Made by a program: the position numbers and the translations under genes | Virus record (IMG/VR): IMGVR_UViG_3300042294_003065 | Location: 1-59,931 of that record | DNA: 59,931 nucleotides | Reading direction: 5' to 3' (one strand) | Origin: a virus | In this document: one piece after another, positions 8,356-15,490 of the stretch | How positions within the stretch are numbered: position 1 is the first letter of the stretch | Layout: every line of letters starts with the position of its first letter | The notes under the pieces: model-generated | What the model was told of the DNA's origin: nothing | What the model saw: the letters and a program-made list of their open reading frames with translations, nothing else | The model's database searches: none

Positions 8356-8490
8356 TCAATTACGTTCGGCGTTCGGCCTATTATTTACAGAGGTGGCACA
8401 GAAAAGGGAAACACTCGTTCCGAGGAGACCTAACGACAGCCCCGCAAGAAGACTCCCTATCCACCACGGCACTTTTCTCTCGATGCTCAT
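8356..8490 (-). CDS. Small single-pass membrane protein, 44 aa
   Basis: This short frame translates to MSIERKVPWWIGSLLAGLSL followed by more hydrophobic residues and a polar tail ending RPNAERN. It has one likely membrane segment at residues about 9-32 with basic residues before it. AGGTGAGG lies just upstream of the ATG. It sits alone in the 204-base gap between two real genes and upstream of terminase. Function unknown; holin-like or immunity-like roles are possible but unsupported. Confidence 0.55.
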   Translation of the reverse strand: MSIERKVPWWIGSLLAGLSLGLLGTSVSLFCATSVNNRPNAERN

Positions 8491-8522
8491 CACCCTCACC
8501 TAATCCATGTGCTGCCGTCCCC

Positions 8523-8882
8523 TCACATCCTGTCGATGAAGAGCATATCCCTGTCCACTCTGCGCACTACGCCTCCCTGCCATTGGGGTGTGCATGAAAG
8601 GCTTGCGCCCCTGAGTGCGTGCAGCTCAGCGTACTGCACTCTCTGGCCTGGGATGAATGAGCGGGCTCGCTTGATGATAATCGTGGTTGAGCCATGGGTG
8701 CCTATCTTGGCGTGGTAGGTGGGCTGGCGTCCGCGCTTGCCATTGGGCTTTGTTGCGTAGGAAGCGTCGATGTAGCGCTCGGGTGTGGTGCTGGGGGGCG
8801 GGCTGTCCCATTTGATTTGGCGACGCTCTTCCTCGTATGCTGTGCGTGGGTCCATGCCTCCGTCTGAGATGATGTCGCTCAT
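8523..8882 (-). CDS. Hypothetical phage protein, 119 aa
   Basis: N-terminal polar region (DPRTAYEEERRQIKWD), Pro-rich linker, then a basic beta-rich C-terminal half (TIIIKRARSFIPGQRVQYAEL). The start overlaps the upstream stop by ATGA. No family was recognised. Confidence 0.65.
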   Translation of the reverse strand: MSDIISDGGMDPRTAYEEERRQIKWDSPPPSTTPERYIDASYATKPNGKRGRQPTYHAKIGTHGSTTIIIKRARSFIPGQRVQYAELHALRGASLSCTPQWQGGVVRRVDRDMLFIDRM

Positions 8883-9289
8883 GGCTTCTTGATGTAGATG
8901 TACTCAACGTCACCATCACTCTCTCTGGGCCTGTGCTTGGGCTTGCGCCAGAACACTCTGATGCCGTCGATCTTCAGCTCGGTCGTCACTCCCACTGTGC
9001 GGTGGGTGAATGGGATGCGATCCTCAAGGCTCACGCGGTTCATCCACACCCACTTCTTCTGCTCGCCTGCGTAGATGTGTGGCACCATGCCGTCTTCATG
9101 ATCCTCCCACACGTCGCTCGTAACGCCATTGGAGTGCATGGTGTGATCTACGTGGTTCTTCATATTGGCAATGGCCTCAGCGAGCGTGATGTCGCCGTAT
9201 CCAATTTGGCAGATGCACCAGTGATTGATCCAGCATGACAGGTATATCATGCGGTGCTTCTGGGGTTCCCTGATGGGGTGCTCGCTCAT
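8879..9289 (-). CDS. Hypothetical phage protein, 136 aa
   Basis: The start at 9289 overlaps the stop of the 53-aa gene (ATGA). The protein is rich in His, Trp and charged residues and contains MIYLSCWINHWCICQIGYGD, then a region ending VEYIYIKKP. His/Cys/Trp clusters suggest a small folded domain, possibly metal-binding. Not recognised. Confidence 0.65.
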   Translation of the reverse strand: MSEHPIREPQKHRMIYLSCWINHWCICQIGYGDITLAEAIANMKNHVDHTMHSNGVTSDVWEDHEDGMVPHIYAGEQKKWVWMNRVSLEDRIPFTHRTVGVTTELKIDGIRVFWRKPKHRPRESDGDVEYIYIKKP

Positions 9290-9447
9290 GTGCTTGGCGG
9301 GTACGTGCTGGTATCCCCAAACAGCTTTACCCCTTGGCGCTTCAACGCCCTGATGGCCCTCCAGCGCTCCCTGCGGTTCCTCATCTTGGCGAACCTGGGG
9401 TGCAGCGCGATGTGCTGGTATTTGACTGTGGCTTCCAAGTAGCTCAT
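9286..9447 (-). CDS. Small basic protein, 53 aa
   Basis: Begins MSYLEATVKYQHIALHPRFA and continues with an Arg/Lys-rich helix (MRNRRERWRAIRALKRQG), which could bind nucleic acid. Both ends overlap neighbours by ATGA, fixing the start at 9447. Unknown function. Confidence 0.6.
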   Translation of the reverse strand: MSYLEATVKYQHIALHPRFAKMRNRRERWRAIRALKRQGVKLFGDTSTYPPST

Positions 9448-9701
9448 TCGATGATGTCGAAGAAGCTGAAGGTGGCAGTGTGGCGTGCTGGTGATCCAAT
9501 TTGTCTCCACTCTTGCGTCTTGGAGTGGAGCGTGGCGGTCACTCTTTGCTCGTTGAGGCTCATCATGCTGCTGCCGCATTGCAGCTCATTAAACTCCTCT
9601 GGTGTGACCTCGATGGCCTGCTTCTGGTAAGCCCTTGGGAATTGATCCTGGCAGAATCTCGCAACGAGCCTGGGCCTGATGCTCTCTGGTATGGCCTTCA
9701 T
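9444..9701 (-). CDS. Hypothetical protein, 85 aa
   Basis: The start at ATG 9701 overlaps the upstream stop (ATGA). The sequence MKAIPESIRPRLVARFCQDQ is followed by an acidic segment (VTPEEFNEL) and a C-terminal beta-rich part ending TATFSFFDIIE. Not recognised; part of a run of five tightly coupled small genes. Confidence 0.65.
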   Translation of the reverse strand: MKAIPESIRPRLVARFCQDQFPRAYQKQAIEVTPEEFNELQCGSSMMSLNEQRVTATLHSKTQEWRQIGSPARHTATFSFFDIIE

Positions 9702-10042
9702 CCCCTTGTGAAGAACGATGGTGTGCCCTCGCCCATCCATGCTCCGATCATGTTGAAGTTGAAGTATTCGATTGCGTCCTCCTCGGCCTGCTCCCTGACT
9801 GCTTTGTTTCTCGCTACTCCCTTCGGCACCATCTCGAAGGCCAGCTTCGCGATCACCTTCTCCTTGTCGTAGAGAATAGTGGCCTTGTTGAACTGCGTGG
9901 TCACGCCCATGATGCAGTCGTCGTAGCCGTCCATGGTGAGCATGTCGCCATAGCGCTCATTGATCATTCCAAACCATGCTTCTGTGCCTGGGGTCTCTGC
10001 CTCCTCGGTGAATACCTCTACGAGTGTCTTGCGCTTCTTCAT
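9698..10042 (-). CDS. Conserved-looking phage protein, 114 aa
   Basis: Acidic N-terminus (VEVFTEEAETPGTEAWFGMI) and C-terminal DAIEYFNFNMIGAWMGEGTP. The last part resembles small phage proteins of unknown role that carry an EYFxFNxxGAW pattern. ATGA overlaps on both sides. Function unknown. Confidence 0.7.
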   Translation of the reverse strand: MKKRKTLVEVFTEEAETPGTEAWFGMINERYGDMLTMDGYDDCIMGVTTQFNKATILYDKEKVIAKLAFEMVPKGVARNKAVREQAEEDAIEYFNFNMIGAWMGEGTPSFFTRG

Positions 10043-10347
10043 GGGAGCTTGGCGGCGAGGGCGAGGGCGGATTCACGCATCCGCGTGGCTTCTTGCAGAT
10101 CCGGCGTTGCGCTCCTCACGTATTGCTCCAGCGCCTTCCGCGCCTCGCGCTCGGCGTCCCGCTCGGCGGTGAGCCTCTCCAGCGCATTTTTGGTCACACG
10201 CAGGACTTCCTGTGTGACGCCCTGCTCGGCGGTGACAGCGGTGAGTTCACGCTCTAGCTGAACGCAGAGGTCGATTGGCTTCTCAGCGCATGCGCAGCGT
10301 AGTCCGTTAGCTTCGAGCATCGTGGCTGTTCTTGGTGCGGCGGTCAT
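10039..10347 (-). CDS. Coiled-coil small phage protein
   Basis: 102 aa. A short N-terminal part with a CAC pair is followed by a continuous Ala/Glu/Arg coiled coil (VLRVTKNALERLTAERDAER...). Proteins of this shape are common in phage accessory regions. Start overlaps the upstream membrane-protein stop (ATGA). Function unknown. Confidence 0.65.
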   Translation of the reverse strand: MTAAPRTATMLEANGLRCACAEKPIDLCVQLERELTAVTAEQGVTQEVLRVTKNALERLTAERDAEREARKALEQYVRSATPDLQEATRMRESALALAAKLP

Positions 10348-10493
10348 TTCAGGTAGTGCTCAGCCACGAGATACCAGGCCCACGGAGGGAAAATGCAGCC
10401 GGCTGTTGACCAGAAGCCCTTCGCAAGGGCGATGCCCATGATCCATGGGACGACAACGATGGACAGCGCAAGTGCGTCGCTGAGAGATTTCAC
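10344..10493 (-). CDS. Small two-segment membrane protein, 49 aa
   Basis: A GTG start overlaps the stop of the upstream gene (GTGA) and the stop overlaps the next start (ATGA), so this frame fills the gap exactly. The product has two hydrophobic stretches, SDALALSIVVVPWIMGIALA and, after a short polar turn, CIFPPWAWYLVAEHYL. The FPPWAWYLVAE end resembles a pattern common in small phage and bacterial membrane proteins. A role in superinfection or lysis is possible; nothing here decides. Confidence 0.65.
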   Translation of the reverse strand: MKSLSDALALSIVVVPWIMGIALAKGFWSTAGCIFPPWAWYLVAEHYLK

Positions 10494-11209
10494 TTCTTCG
10501 CCTTCCTCTTGGCGGCCGGCTTCCTGGTCTTCTTCTTGGGCTTGCGTGGTGCCTCCGTGAGGGCCTTATGGATGTCCACAGCCAATTTGAGCTGTTCGGC
10601 GAGCATCTTGCGCTCGTCGGCCGGCTTCTTCCGTAGAGCGTCCAGTCCGCCAGCCCGGCGCAGCCACACTTCCACGCTCATGGAAATGCCGTGCAGGGAG
10701 AGTGTGCCGTGGTTCTCCTGCCTGGCCTGGGTCTCGGTGATGACCTCGCCGTGCTGGATGCTGACCTTGAGCTGGCCCGCGGTGAGGTTCTGCTCGCTGG
10801 CGATCTTGCTCCACTTGGCCATATCGCGCTTCTTGAGGCCGCTGCGCGAAAGAGCAATGTAATGCTCGGCCTTGAGGTTGTCGTGCCGGATGTCTTCGGG
10901 GATGCTGGCGATCTCCACGGCCTTCTTGGCATCGTCGAGGTCGAACTCCAGTTGGGCCATGCAGGCATTGATGCGCTCTGCTCCGAACTTCAGTTGGCCG
11001 AATGCGACGTACTGGGAGTAGTAGAGCTTCAAGTCGCTGTTGAGCTTCTTGAAGAGCGCCATTCCGCTGACGTATTCGCTCCATTCGAGGTCGTCGTTGA
11101 TGATGAGCTTCCGCCCGTCGATGCGGAAGTATTGCGAGGGCGCAGCACCATCAGAGGAGATGGAGATGCTGAGGTCGGTGGGGATGGTTGTGTCGGTGTC
11201 GGTGTGCAT
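10490..11209 (-). CDS. Hypothetical phage DNA-binding-like protein, 239 aa
   Basis: The ATG at 11209 is chosen because the upstream extension is shadow sequence. The N-terminus is Thr/Ser-rich (HTDTDTTIPTD). The middle is helical (LEWSEYVSGMALFKKLNSDLKLYYSQY, then FDLDDAKKAVEIASIPEDIRHDNL). The C-terminus is strongly basic (PRKPKKKTRKPAAKRKAKK), typical of DNA or RNA binding. The leader is A/C-rich without a Shine-Dalgarno sequence. No family was recognised. Confidence 0.65.
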   Translation of the reverse strand: MHTDTDTTIPTDLSISISSDGAAPSQYFRIDGRKLIINDDLEWSEYVSGMALFKKLNSDLKLYYSQYVAFGQLKFGAERINACMAQLEFDLDDAKKAVEIASIPEDIRHDNLKAEHYIALSRSGLKKRDMAKWSKIASEQNLTAGQLKVSIQHGEVITETQARQENHGTLSLHGISMSVEVWLRRAGGLDALRKKPADERKMLAEQLKLAVDIHKALTEAPRKPKKKTRKPAAKRKAKK

Positions 11210-11226
11210 GGGTTGTTGGTGTTGAG

Positions 11227-11562
11227 TTAGGTGTGAGATTTGAGATTCTGCGTGCGCTCCCACTCTAGGGCTGCATTCCAGCATTTGAAGAAATCGTCTC
11301 CTGCCATGGAGCGAAAGGAAAAGGAGCAGCCTGAGACCTTCTTCCATGCCTCGTAGGCGGCGCGGTCGGCTGTGGTGTCCCATGTTGGAGGCGGCTCCGC
11401 CTGCATTGTCGCCAACGGCGGAATCATGCTCTCGAAGAGGGCGCGGGAGGCTGCCTCAGTGCTGGTTACTGGCATCAGGCGATCGTCCTCCATTCGCGCC
11501 TCGGCCGACTTCTCCTCGATCTTCCCGTTGATTTCGATTCTGCGTGTTACTTTGATGGTCAT
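11227..11562 (-). CDS. Hypothetical protein, 111 aa
   Basis: Begins with a beta-rich segment (MTIKVTRRIEINGKIEEKSA), then a helical region and a C-terminal DFFKCWNAALEWERTQNL typical of small phage ead/ea-type proteins. The ATG follows an A/C-rich leader (CCCACACCA). Function unknown. Confidence 0.65.
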   Translation of the reverse strand: MTIKVTRRIEINGKIEEKSAEARMEDDRLMPVTSTEAASRALFESMIPPLATMQAEPPPTWDTTADRAAYEAWKKVSGCSFSFRSMAGDDFFKCWNAALEWERTQNLKSHT

Positions 11563-11589
11563 TGGTGTGGGCGTGAGCTGCTGAAAACT

Positions 11590-12282
11590 TCAGGCTTTGA
11601 CTTTGGCATGCCGCCAATGGGGTCGCAAGCGATATTTGGCCTTGGCCTCCTCGCTCTTCTTCTCGTTGGCCGGCACTGGCAGCCCGAGCCACTCGCACGC
11701 CTGATCCCTTGCCTGCTTCATCCATTCCGGGGAGACGCCACAGATCTTTGCTGACTCACGCAGGCTGCGGATATTCGAGCTTTGGGGGAGGCCGGGGATG
11801 CTGTGCATGACCCCGTGGATTCTCGCTCTGGCGTTCCCCTTTGGACACATTATCAGCCATGAGACCACTCGGATGATTGCCCCGGCCTGCGTGCGATACG
11901 ACTCCATCTTCATCGGCTCCTCCAGGCTCGCCACGATCTCCCGAACCAGCGACTCATTTCCATGTCGCTCGATCAGCTTTTCCACGGTGCTGTCGATCTG
12001 CTCGGCGAAATCCGGGGTGTGAGACACCGTATCGCGAGCCTCGTCAAAGGCCATGGCGACCCCTGTGCGGCGTTCTGGATCAGCTTCAATGCCAAGGGAG
12101 CCGGCGGACCTTTTGAACGATTCTGGGGCATCCTGCCACGCCTTCCGATATTCCGAGTCCCGGCGGTCCTGCATCAAAATCTCCCCGCGGTTCCCCAGCT
12201 CATATGATTCGGTGGGGTTGCCATGCGGAGAGTTGGGGTGGTGCATGGGCTGATGGATACTCTGCGACCAGTTCAGTGTCAA
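11590..12282 (-). CDS. Hypothetical phage protein with C-terminal HTH
   Basis: A TTG start overlaps the stop of the upstream coiled-coil gene (TTGA); an ATG at 12246 is the alternative. The middle is helical (STVEKLIERHGNESLVREIVASL). The C-terminal region SNIRSLRESAKICGVSPEWM followed by a second helix has helix-turn-helix spacing, then a basic tail. This layout fits phage regulators or DNA-binding proteins of unknown family. Confidence 0.65.
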   Translation of the reverse strand: MTLNWSQSIHQPMHHPNSPHGNPTESYELGNRGEILMQDRRDSEYRKAWQDAPESFKRSAGSLGIEADPERRTGVAMAFDEARDTVSHTPDFAEQIDSTVEKLIERHGNESLVREIVASLEEPMKMESYRTQAGAIIRVVSWLIMCPKGNARARIHGVMHSIPGLPQSSNIRSLRESAKICGVSPEWMKQARDQACEWLGLPVPANEKKSEEAKAKYRLRPHWRHAKVKA

Positions 12283-12443
12283 GCCGCAACAAGCTCCCGA
12301 TCACGCATCATCTTGGTGAGGAACTGCTCCAGCTTCCGCATCTCCTCCTGCTCCTTCTCCTCGCGCTCCAGGCGCAGGGCGAAGTCCGCAGCGCTTTCGA
12401 TGGCGCTTTTTGCCTCCGGCTGCTGTGGGCGTAAGCTCTGCAT
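12279..12443 (-). CDS. Small coiled-coil protein, 54 aa
   Basis: The product begins MQSLRPQQPEAKSAIESAAD and continues as one charged helix (LRLEREEKEQEEMRKLEQFL), ending DRELVAA. Its stop is shared with the TTG start of the next gene, which supports both calls. Unknown function. Confidence 0.6.
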   Translation of the reverse strand: MQSLRPQQPEAKSAIESAADFALRLEREEKEQEEMRKLEQFLTKMMRDRELVAA

Positions 12444-12476
12444 TTGTGCGGATTGTGGATTGGGTTCTGTGTGCTG

Positions 12477-12896
12477 TCAAGGGTTTGGACTGCAAATTTG
12501 CAGCTCAGGCGTGGTGGCGTCGAGGGTTTCGCCTGCCGTGTCGGCGATGTGGTTCAGCGCAATGGTTTCGTCGCTGTCGGAGTTTGCGCGAGCGTTGGTT
12601 TCCGCGCAGCCGGCGATGTTTTCGAGCGCCTCGCGGCACTTGGCGAGCTTGGCGAGGGCGGCATCGCGTTCGGCGGCTATTATATCCCTGTCCTCATACA
12701 TACCGCGTGCGGCAAAAAGCTGTCCGGCGATCAGGTCTTTGTCGGCTTTGAGCGCGTCCCTTTCCTCCCTCGCCTCGTCGCGTTCGTTTTCGAGCTTGCG
12801 GGCGAGGTGGCGCAGTATGACGAATCCATCAGCATACGCCATCGGGCGCGGTAACACCGCTGCCTCATCGGTCTCAGGCGTAGCGCGGGTGCTCAT
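12477..12896 (-). CDS. Coiled-coil phage protein ending in a palindrome
   Basis: 139 aa from the ATG that overlaps the upstream stop (ATGA). Residues about 30-90 form an Ala/Glu/Arg coiled coil (RKLENERDEAREERDALKAD), then a short domain with AKCREALENIAGCAETNA. The last ten residues, ELQICSPNP, are encoded by a palindrome copy in a different frame from the others, and the stop follows directly. The palindrome may therefore have created the present C-terminus. Function unknown. Confidence 0.65.
   Translation of the reverse strand: MSTRATPETDEAAVLPRPMAYADGFVILRHLARKLENERDEAREERDALKADKDLIAGQLFAARGMYEDRDIIAAERDAALAKLAKCREALENIAGCAETNARANSDSDETIALNHIADTAGETLDATTPELQICSPNP
12490..12503. repeat. 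Dispersed palindrome, copy 3
   Basis: Perfect CTGCAAATTTGCAG at the very 3' end of the coiled-coil gene, read as LQICS rather than ANLQ. Confidence 0.9.
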
Positions 12897-13267
12897 AACG
12901 AGTCCTCCGGCCATGCGGCGAGGATCATGGCGGCTCGCCTATGTGCGTATCGAGACAGCGGAGTTTCGATTTCTGGCCTACCAAGCAATGGCAGCAGCCC
13001 TTCTATTTCGTCTGCGGTCGATAGCCATGCCCGCTCCGCGTCGCCGGCACAGGCGGCGATGTAGGCGGCGTTGCATTTCGGGTGCGGTGCCCCATGCGTT
13101 TCCTCTACAAGAAACCACGGCTCATCCTCGTCGGTATGAACCACTTGCATTCGCTCATCACCATAATCCTGTGAAAAAACCCACCGCCCCGGCGTCCGCT
13201 TCTCCGCGAGCGCGAGGTTGGCGCGGCACTTGGCTTTGATGTTTTCGAGGTGTTCGGTGGTGGTCAT
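12893..13267 (-). CDS. Ead/Ea22-like phage protein
   Basis: The ATG at 13267 gives 124 aa (MTTTEHLENIKAKCRANLAL...). The order LALAEKRTPGRW...CNAAYIAACAGDAERAW matches the loose Ead/Ea22 type of phage early proteins, whose function is not established. The C-terminal segment (RYAHRRAAMILAAWPEDSL) extends beyond it. Overlaps the downstream gene by ATGA. Confidence 0.65.
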   Translation of the reverse strand: MTTTEHLENIKAKCRANLALAEKRTPGRWVFSQDYGDERMQVVHTDEDEPWFLVEETHGAPHPKCNAAYIAACAGDAERAWLSTADEIEGLLPLLGRPEIETPLSRYAHRRAAMILAAWPEDSL

Positions 13268-13289
13268 TTCGGGGAGGTCAAGGGTGGGT

Positions 13290-13658
13290 TTATTTTGTTG
13301 CTGGGTCAAAAAGTTGCTCCCCAGTGTCGCTGAACACGCGGTTCGCCGGGCGACCGCATCGCGCACAGTGGAAGTCGGTGAGGCTCGGCTGGATGCGTAG
13401 CGGGCCATAACGCCACCGTGCTCCGCAACACGCGGTTTGGGATTCGGGCTTCCGGGCCGCCCGCTGAGGCCGGTGGTCAATGCCTTGTTTCGCCGCGGAC
13501 ACCAGGACGGCGAGATCGTCGCCCGAAAGCCCGCGGTCAATTTCGTCGGGGCTGGCAATCAGCACAAGATACCTCCCGGCTTGCCAGCCCTCGCGGGATT
13601 CCCCGGCTTGGGCGTCCAGAATGGTGATTTTAGAGTCTCGATATGTTTCGGTTTGCAT
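13290..13658 (-). CDS. Hypothetical protein with zinc-ribbon tail
   Basis: 122 aa. The N-terminal half is a small alpha/beta domain (SKITILDAQAGESREGWQAG). The C-terminal half has Cys pairs CCGARW and CARCGRPANRVF, spaced like a zinc ribbon. The leader CACCCACACCAA before ATG lacks a Shine-Dalgarno sequence. It is the first gene after the 560-base non-coding segment, so that segment may contain its promoter. Confidence 0.65.
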   Translation of the reverse strand: MQTETYRDSKITILDAQAGESREGWQAGRYLVLIASPDEIDRGLSGDDLAVLVSAAKQGIDHRPQRAARKPESQTACCGARWRYGPLRIQPSLTDFHCARCGRPANRVFSDTGEQLFDPATK

Positions 13659-13710
13659 TTGGTGTGGGTGTGAGCGACGCCATCCAAGCTCATGATCACA
13701 TTTGGCGCAA

Positions 13711-13724
13711 CTGCAAATTTGCAG
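13711..13724. repeat. Dispersed palindrome, copy 4
   Basis: Perfect CTGCAAATTTGCAG in the non-coding segment, followed on the plus strand by TCC. Confidence 0.9.
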
Positions 13725-13849
13725 TCCTGGAAGAAAGTTCTTGCGCTCGTTCTGATTCTCGCTTCAATCGCTCCGTCCGCAGACTACTAGCTGCACGACG
13801 AGACTTTTTTAAGAACCGGGGCCGCTCTATCAGGCGACCCCATCGAAAG

Positions 13850-13890
13850 CCCGGTCGAGCGTCTAGTAGCGCCGATCGGGTTTTCCCTTT
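13850..13890 (+). terminator. Terminator-like hairpin reading plus strand
   Basis: Arms CCCGGTCG (13850-13857) and CGATCGGG (13873-13880) pair with one G-T, with an inner GCG/CGC pair after a bulged A. TTTTCCCTTT follows on the plus strand. All nearby genes are on the minus strand, so this would end an antisense or non-coding transcript. Confidence 0.5.
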
Positions 13891-14003
13891 CTGGCATGCG
13901 GGCCTGCGGAGCGCACAAAGATGCGCCTTACGGACATCGCTACAGGCGGGCCGTCGTATGAAGGCACGCATTGCACACCCGCGATACCGGCCTTGGATGC
14001 AAG

Positions 14004-14042
14004 GTAAAACCACGCCCTCTCTGCGGAGGTGGCGTAGTTTTA
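14004..14042. other. Long hairpin in the non-coding segment
   Basis: GTAAAAC (14004-14010) and GTTTTAC (14036-14042) close a stem that continues inward through ACGCC/GGCGT with few mismatches. TTTTCTT follows on the plus strand. It may act as a terminator or be part of a structured RNA. Confidence 0.6.
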
Positions 14043-14128
14043 CTTTTCTTCCTTCTCTCTGTACTCTTCTTGGGGGGACTTGTCCCATCTCTGGTTCCTT
14101 CGTTTCCTTTTGGGTGATGGTCACTGAG

Positions 14129-14142
14129 CTGCAAATTTGCAG
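14129..14142. repeat. Dispersed palindrome, copy 5
   Basis: Perfect CTGCAAATTTGCAG, seven bases before the 12-bp inverted repeat at 14150. Confidence 0.9.
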
Positions 14143-14149
14143 TCCGAAG

Positions 14150-14215
14150 GGAGCAGGGATGTATGACGGTCAACGCGAACCGACCGGCCCTTGCGGCCAC
14201 CGGCATCCCTGCTCC
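14150..14215. other. 12-bp inverted repeat enclosing two small hairpins
   Basis: GGAGCAGGGATG (14150-14161) and CATCCCTGCTCC (14204-14215) are perfect inverted arms separated by 42 bases. Inside are CGGTC/GACCG and GGCC/GGCC arms, so the unit can fold as a closed three-way junction on either strand. It begins three bases after the stop of the gene at 14219 and may be the terminator or processing site for the lysis operon, or a structured RNA. Confidence 0.65.
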
Positions 14216-14218
14216 AGA

Positions 14219-14413
14219 TCAGCCCTTGGACACTGCGTAGCGGGCCATGTCCTCAAGGTATCGGCGGATCTCGGATGCCCTGGCCCTCTCATCAGGCGTG
14301 ACCTGGGCCTCCTCGTGGCGTCTCCATGCCTCGGCCTGCTGCTGGAAGGACTCAAAGTGGGTGCGCTTGATGTCCGCGATGGTGCGCTTGGGGTCGGGCG
14401 CGGCAATCAGCAT
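14219..14413 (-). CDS. Small helical protein after the endolysin
   Basis: 64 aa from an ATG overlapping the endolysin end by seven bases, with GGGAAG just upstream. The product MLIAAPDPKRTIADIKRTHF... is a charged helix-rich protein (QQQAEAWRRHEEAQVTPDER). Last gene of the lysis cassette. Function unknown. Confidence 0.6.
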   Translation of the reverse strand: MLIAAPDPKRTIADIKRTHFESFQQQAEAWRRHEEAQVTPDERARASEIRRYLEDMARYAVSKG

Positions 14414-15081
14414 ATCTTCCCTTTCTCCGCGATGCGAAGCGGGCAACTGAACCCCCAGTTGTTTGCCTTCATCTGCTCAAGGAAAAACTTGGGACGAAAG
14501 ACGCAGGTGCCGAGCGGCCCGGCGCTGCGCTTAAACCACGCCATCCGCTGCGTGCAATAGGAGCGCATCCATATCTGCTCATTCCCGCCATTGCGCGGAG
14601 TTGGTTCGCTAAACTTGTCTCGCAGATGTGGGCTCATCCTGCCGGAGTGCAGGAACGAATCCACGGCTATCGCATAAGACAGCGGCAGCGTGAAGCCCTC
14701 GCGCTCGGCCCATGCGATAGCTGGCCCAAGGTAGGCGTCCTTGAAAACCTTGTCCTGTGCGCGCTTCATGGGGCTCTCTGCTCCGGCCTTGGACAGCGCG
14801 CTGCAAAAGGCTTGGTCGGCGGCGAGTGCTCCTTTGCCGACTTGTCCGCGCTTCGATTTCAATTCCGCGCTGGTGCCTCCGTTGGCGAAGTAGGCGTCGA
14901 GAACTTTGCCTAGATTCCCGCCGTCCTCAGTGAACCCCATGCCTAGCGTGACTTGCCGCCTGCCGCCGTTGCCATCCTTGTAGCGATAGACAGCGCGGTA
15001 GTCCACTTCGGGCGAGCCGCTGTCATTCTCGCACAAACACAGGAAGCGAGTGAACAGCCGGATGTGCTCGTCAGTTATCAT
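14407..15081 (-). CDS. Endolysin, GH46 (chitosanase)-like fold
   Basis: 224 aa from the ATG at 15081. The sequence follows family GH46: LCENDSG with a likely catalytic Glu at residue 18, then VYRYKDGNGGRRQVTLGMGF matching the DGxGxxxTxG region that holds the second acid, a KRAQDKVFKDAYLGPA motif, and LSYAIAVDSFLHSG. GH46 enzymes cut beta-1,4 amino-sugar polymers. Next to holin and spanin genes this one most likely cuts peptidoglycan at host lysis. Substrate is inferred from context. No signal peptide is seen, so export would need the holin. Confidence 0.75.
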   Translation of the reverse strand: MITDEHIRLFTRFLCLCENDSGSPEVDYRAVYRYKDGNGGRRQVTLGMGFTEDGGNLGKVLDAYFANGGTSAELKSKRGQVGKGALAADQAFCSALSKAGAESPMKRAQDKVFKDAYLGPAIAWAEREGFTLPLSYAIAVDSFLHSGRMSPHLRDKFSEPTPRNGGNEQIWMRSYCTQRMAWFKRSAGPLGTCVFRPKFFLEQMKANNWGFSCPLRIAEKGKIC

Positions 15082-15490
15082 TGTCGGCGATGGGTGTCCA
15101 AGGTCTGCGCGCTGGCGCTCCGGGCGCTCCCTCGTCAATGATGCGCTCGATGCGCTCTGTCTTGATGTGTTCTTCCCGCTTTTCAAGCAGCCCTTGTCCC
15201 GCCGCCGCCAGCGTCCCAACAAATGAACCCGCCGCCTTGTAGGATGTTTCCACGTTGAGATATTTGCTCACAGCGACCCCAATAAGCGCCATCACGCTCG
15301 CGAACATCCCTCCATAAACGTATGCCTGATGATCTCCGAGAACGTAAAGGTGATTGACTCCGCGTTCCAAACACAGCCATGAGACTACGACTGCTACGAG
15401 CATTGACCATAACTTGCGCGAAGTGAGTCGCGTTCGGAGTGGCAGCGGCGAATCGGGTCGCTCTTTGGAGTTAGTGGTTTGCTCGCTCAT
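15071..15490 (-). CDS. Holin-like membrane protein
   Basis: 139 aa, start at ATG 15490 overlapping the spanin-like gene stop (ATGA). Two membrane segments are visible, residues about 27-42 (LWSMLVAVVVSWLCLE) and 57-76 (YVYGGMFASVMALIGVAV), with a polar Pro-rich N-terminus and a charged C-terminal tail. Small size, two TMs and position directly before the endolysin fit a class II holin that opens the inner membrane. Confidence 0.65.
   Translation of the reverse strand: MSEQTTNSKERPDSPLPLRTRLTSRKLWSMLVAVVVSWLCLERGVNHLYVLGDHQAYVYGGMFASVMALIGVAVSKYLNVETSYKAAGSFVGTLAAAGQGLLEKREEHIKTERIERIIDEGAPGAPARRPWTPIADNDN

Larger units (their letters stand above)
13659..14218. other. 560-base structured non-coding segment
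   Basis: No convincing gene is seen in either strand; open frames here give Arg-rich shadow proteins. The segment holds two palindrome copies near its ends (13711 and 14129) and several hairpins: GGGG/CCCC arms at 13818-13841, a terminator-like hairpin at 13850-13890, a GCGCA/TGCGC hairpin near 13911-13927, CCTTG/CAAGG at 13991-14004, a long stem at 14004-14042 and a 12-bp inverted repeat at 14150-14215. It separates the lysis cassette from the following genes and could hold a non-coding RNA, promoter, origin or packaging signal. Confidence 0.65.

Noticed and set aside
13696-14124. A 142-codon minus-strand frame across the non-coding segment
   Set aside because: It is Arg-rich with no plausible fold, runs through several hairpins and both strands are equally open, so it looks like chance.
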